From Pseudanabaenaceae cyanobacterium MP8IB2.15 (GTDB lineage: Bacteria > Cyanobacteriota > Cyanobacteriia > Pseudanabaenales > Pseudanabaenaceae), in the NCBI GenBank assembly GCA_030248825.1, contig JARCMB010000173.1, positions 1-7,754 of the forward strand: a stretch of DNA of 7,754 bases. The letters run 5' to 3'. This document shows positions 5,659 through 7,754 of this stretch, piece after piece (position 1 is the stretch's first letter; every line of letters starts with the position of its first letter). Under the pieces are notes generated by a model that saw only the letters and a program-made list of their open reading frames with translations, was not told the DNA's origin and ran no database searches. The position numbers were made by a program, and so were the translations under genes.

Positions 5659-6069
5659 TTATTCCTGAAATATCCATCGCCACAAGGGATGCTCGCTACC
5701 TTTAGTTTGAATTTGGCACACCTGCTGAGTTAAGTCTCTGTACTCCCTCTGGCTGATGCCCCACAGAATATGCCAGCTTTGCCAAAGCAGGGTTGATAAA
5801 GTCATACCAACACATAAACCAATGCCAATGAACGTGAGTCGATTGCTTTGAAGACTCACTCTCACAGCCGCCCAAGTGAAATATTCCAGCCACATCGCTA
5901 GATCGTGCCGCAGCCGCCACAGACAGTAAGCCCCTAAAGTTGCCCAGAGTAAAAGCACAACCGTCCAGCGTAACCAGAGTTGCACCTGAAGCAGTCTTTG
6001 CACCTGACGGTCTAGCAGTCTTCGATCGAGATCGCTACTAGAATCACGATCGAGGTCGGAGTCATTCAT
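5659..6069 (-). CDS. Small two-helix membrane protein coupled to secF
   Basis: From ATG 6069 the protein has 136 residues. The N-terminus is polar and acidic, MNDSDLDRDSSSDLDRR, with a doubled DLDR (5-8 and 13-16). Hydrophobic segments at about 32-51 (WLRWTVVLLLWATLGAYCLW) and about 79-100 (TFIGIGLCVGMTLSTLLWQS) predict two membrane helices joined by an amphipathic stretch, DLAMWLEYFTWAAVRVSL (56-73). It is rich in tryptophan. The start is chosen because it lies one base after the secF stop (TGATATG), a typical coupled junction; the in-frame ATG at 6150 would overlap secF by about 80 bases. I do not recognise a family. The coupling suggests a role at the Sec translocon or in co-regulated membrane biogenesis, but that is inference from position. 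Confidence 0.75.
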   Translation of the reverse strand: MNDSDLDRDSSSDLDRRLLDRQVQRLLQVQLWLRWTVVLLLWATLGAYCLWRLRHDLAMWLEYFTWAAVRVSLQSNRLTFIGIGLCVGMTLSTLLWQSWHILWGISQREYRDLTQQVCQIQTKGSEHPLWRWIFQE

Positions 6070-6070
6070 A

Positions 6071-7036
6071 TCAGGCCTCGGCGATTTCAGGTGGCTTAGG
6101 GGTTGACTTGATTTGACGATCTCGCCACCAAGCAAGCAAAATACTGGCATTAAAAATGCTGGAATACGCTCCAGATATAAAGCCGATAATCAAAGCTAGG
6201 GCAAAGTACTTGAGCGTCGCGCCCCCAAACAGAAAAATTGCAACTAAGGATAGTAGAGATGTCAACGTCGTGTTGATCGATCGAGCGAGAGTTTGGTTGA
6301 CCGAAATGTTCACTAGATCGTCAAAGCTATGGGTGTCGCCCATAATCTTCAAGTTCTCACGGATTCGATCGTAGATCACGACAGTATCATTCACCGAGAA
6401 ACCAATGATTGTCAGCATTGCCACAATAAATAGACTATCGACTTCGACCCCTATAGTCAGTCCCAAAATCGCGAAAATACCCACTGTGACCAGAACGTCA
6501 TGCAGCAGAGCAACGATCGCAAAGAAGGCGTAGTCAAGTTGAAAACGAAATGCGAGGTAGACGGCAATGCCTAGAAAAGATAATCCCAGAGCCAGTAACC
6601 CAGAGGTGAGAAGCTGACCGCCGACCGCAGGCCCAACTTCATCGATCTGGATCTTTTGAGGATCGGGCTGACCGAACTTACCGATCACGCTCTCTAGGGA
6701 TTTTTGCAGTTGCGCTCTCTGCTCAGTTTCCAACTTGATTGTTTGGACTAATACGCCTCGACCATCCTGCCCGACCAATTGGATTGTGCTGTTGGCATAG
6801 CCTTTTTCTGCCATCACCTGACGCACTGATACGATGTCGATCGGTTTGCCACAGTTGCCTTTACTTTCACAGACTAACTCTAGGGTCAGGCGCGTTCCAC
6901 CTGTGAAGTCAACCGCAGGATGCAAAGGTAGACCCGTCTTTTGCCACGAAACGATCATGGCGATGATTCCTGCGAGGATCAATGCCGCCGAACCGAGCAG
7001 GTAAGGGCGACCGTGCCTAATTACATCTAACTTCAT
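6071..7036 (-). CDS. secF: Protein translocase subunit SecF
   Basis: SecF is a 321-residue RND-type membrane protein that works with SecD to pull exported proteins through SecYEG using the proton-motive force, in the plasma and possibly thylakoid membrane. Visible features are a first membrane helix (about 12-31), DFTGGT (43-48) at the start of the first periplasmic domain, VGPAVGGQLL (134-143) before helix two, LLHDVLVTVG (177-186) with the conserved D180, GFSVNDTVVIYDRIREN (212-228), and NQTLARSINTTLTSL (247-261), followed by two C-terminal helices and a polar tail. This is full family length. ATG 7036 overlaps the secD stop as ATGA. Two cysteines six residues apart (C56, C62) lie in the extracytoplasmic domain. 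Confidence 0.97.
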   Translation of the reverse strand: MKLDVIRHGRPYLLGSAALILAGIIAMIVSWQKTGLPLHPAVDFTGGTRLTLELVCESKGNCGKPIDIVSVRQVMAEKGYANSTIQLVGQDGRGVLVQTIKLETEQRAQLQKSLESVIGKFGQPDPQKIQIDEVGPAVGGQLLTSGLLALGLSFLGIAVYLAFRFQLDYAFFAIVALLHDVLVTVGIFAILGLTIGVEVDSLFIVAMLTIIGFSVNDTVVIYDRIRENLKIMGDTHSFDDLVNISVNQTLARSINTTLTSLLSLVAIFLFGGATLKYFALALIIGFISGAYSSIFNASILLAWWRDRQIKSTPKPPEIAEA

Positions 7037-7754
7037 AAGGTTGCACCAGTAGTCTTGTCGTTCTTGTCGATCGATTTGTCATATAGCTTATTCTCGTTAG
7101 CCTGAACTGAAGCAGGCTTGCCAAAGCTTTTGATGCCGTAAAATTCGGGCTTCCGTAACTCAGGAATACCGATCAAGGTTAAAAGCAGGACGCGGCTACA
7201 GGTAATTGCCGTGAACATACTGACGATTACGCCAACACCAAGTGTTACCGCAAAACCTTTAACCAAACCCGATCCTAGCCAAAATAATGCGCCGCAAGCA
7301 ATTAACGTGGTGACGTTGCTATCGAGAATGCTCGACCAAGCGCGGTTAAATCCTGCTTCCACTGACTTGTATAAACTTCTTCCCGCTAGCAATTCTTCAC
7401 GAGTGCGCTCAAAAATCAGCACGTTGGCATCAACCGCGATCCCGATACTGAGAATAAAGCCAGCAATCCCAGGTAAAGTGAGCGTTACACCCAGCAAACT
7501 AAACAAAGCAAAGGTAACGATCGCATAGACAATTAAAGCGATATCTGCCACCACACCCAGAAGGCGATAGTAGACAATCATAAACACCAATACCAAAAAT
7601 AGCCCTGCCATCCCAGCATAGATGCTGCTCTGGACGCTATCTGCGCCTAGACTTGCTCCCACGGTGCGGTTCTCGACAATTTTGACTGGTACAGGTAAAG
7701 CCCCTGCACGAAGTTGGAGTGATAGATCGCTTGCTTCTTCTAAGCCAAATCTGC
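7033..7754 (-). CDS. secD: Protein translocase subunit SecD, C-terminal part
   Basis: The frame enters from the right edge and runs 239 codons to TGA at 7035-7033; the first membrane helix and most of the large extracytoplasmic domain are outside the window. The visible part starts RFGLEEASDLSLQLRAGALP and continues VKIVENRTVGASLGADSV, the conserved link into the helical domain. Next come helices with YAGMAGLFLVLVFMIVYYRL, LTLPGIAGFILSIGIAVDAN followed by VLIFERTREEL, and GFNRAWSSILDSNVTTL, the SecD equivalents of the SecF signature loops. A GTG near 7662 is internal, since clear SecD sequence lies upstream of it in frame. The gene overlaps secF by four bases, so the pair is almost certainly cotranscribed. 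SecD binds emerging substrate on the outer face and helps stop backsliding. Confidence 0.96.
   Translation of the reverse strand, partial: RFGLEEASDLSLQLRAGALPVPVKIVENRTVGASLGADSVQSSIYAGMAGLFLVLVFMIVYYRLLGVVADIALIVYAIVTFALFSLLGVTLTLPGIAGFILSIGIAVDANVLIFERTREELLAGRSLYKSVEAGFNRAWSSILDSNVTTLIACGALFWLGSGLVKGFAVTLGVGVIVSMFTAITCSRVLLLTLIGIPELRKPEFYGIKSFGKPASVQANENKLYDKSIDKNDKTTGATL

Noticed and set aside
5483..5683. 66-residue minus-strand frame overlapping rpmF and the gap before it
   Set aside because: It overlaps rpmF in another frame, has no recognisable motif, and L32 is unmistakable in the correct frame.
5659..6150. Longer 163-residue version of the membrane protein starting at 6150
   Set aside because: It would overlap secF by about 80 bases; the ATG at 6069, one base after the secF stop, is the natural coupled start.
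7033..7662. Short secD starting at the GTG at 7662
   Set aside because: Clear SecD sequence (LQLRAGALP, VKIVENRTVG) continues upstream in the same frame to the window edge, so the GTG is an internal valine.

Overview
The window looks like chromosomal DNA of a cyanobacterium, perhaps of the Pseudanabaena type (the genus is a guess). The support is an L32 ribosomal protein of the cyanobacterial/plastid form without zinc-ribbon cysteines, a Calvin-cycle-type class II fructose-bisphosphate aldolase, a split secD-secF pair, and strong enrichment of CGATCG words. No rRNA, tRNA, CRISPR array or intact mobile element is visible.

Left part (1-2811, minus strand). A probable operon of three flavoprotein-type genes runs leftward: a small FMN split-barrel protein of the pyridoxamine-phosphate-oxidase/Nim superfamily, a 513-residue FAD enzyme of the phytoene-desaturase/carotene-isomerase/retinol-saturase superfamily, and a NAD/FAD-binding amine-oxidase-like protein cut by the left edge. 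The two FAD genes share an ATGA stop/start overlap. Their substrate cannot be read from the sequence. This is the least explained part of the window.

Middle (2812-4375). A roughly 400-base divergent intergenic region holds a perfect 17-base dyad, a 28-codon reading frame resembling the first residues of an IS66-type transposase, and a 15-base tandem repeat built on TCGATCGA. It precedes the plus-strand class II fructose-bisphosphate aldolase gene. A strong hairpin with A and T tracts on its two sides ends that gene and probably also the gene converging on it.

Right part (4376-7754, minus strand). Transcription order is secD (5' end outside the window), secF, a small two-helix membrane protein tightly coupled to secF, rpmF (L32), and an exported or membrane-anchored NTF2-like protein. 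SecD and SecF assist Sec protein export; the small membrane protein is a candidate partner by position only. A long imperfect inverted repeat lies between rpmF and the NTF2-like gene.

No wholly new system can be claimed. The best candidates for follow-up are the triple-flavoprotein operon and the membrane protein coupled to secF.
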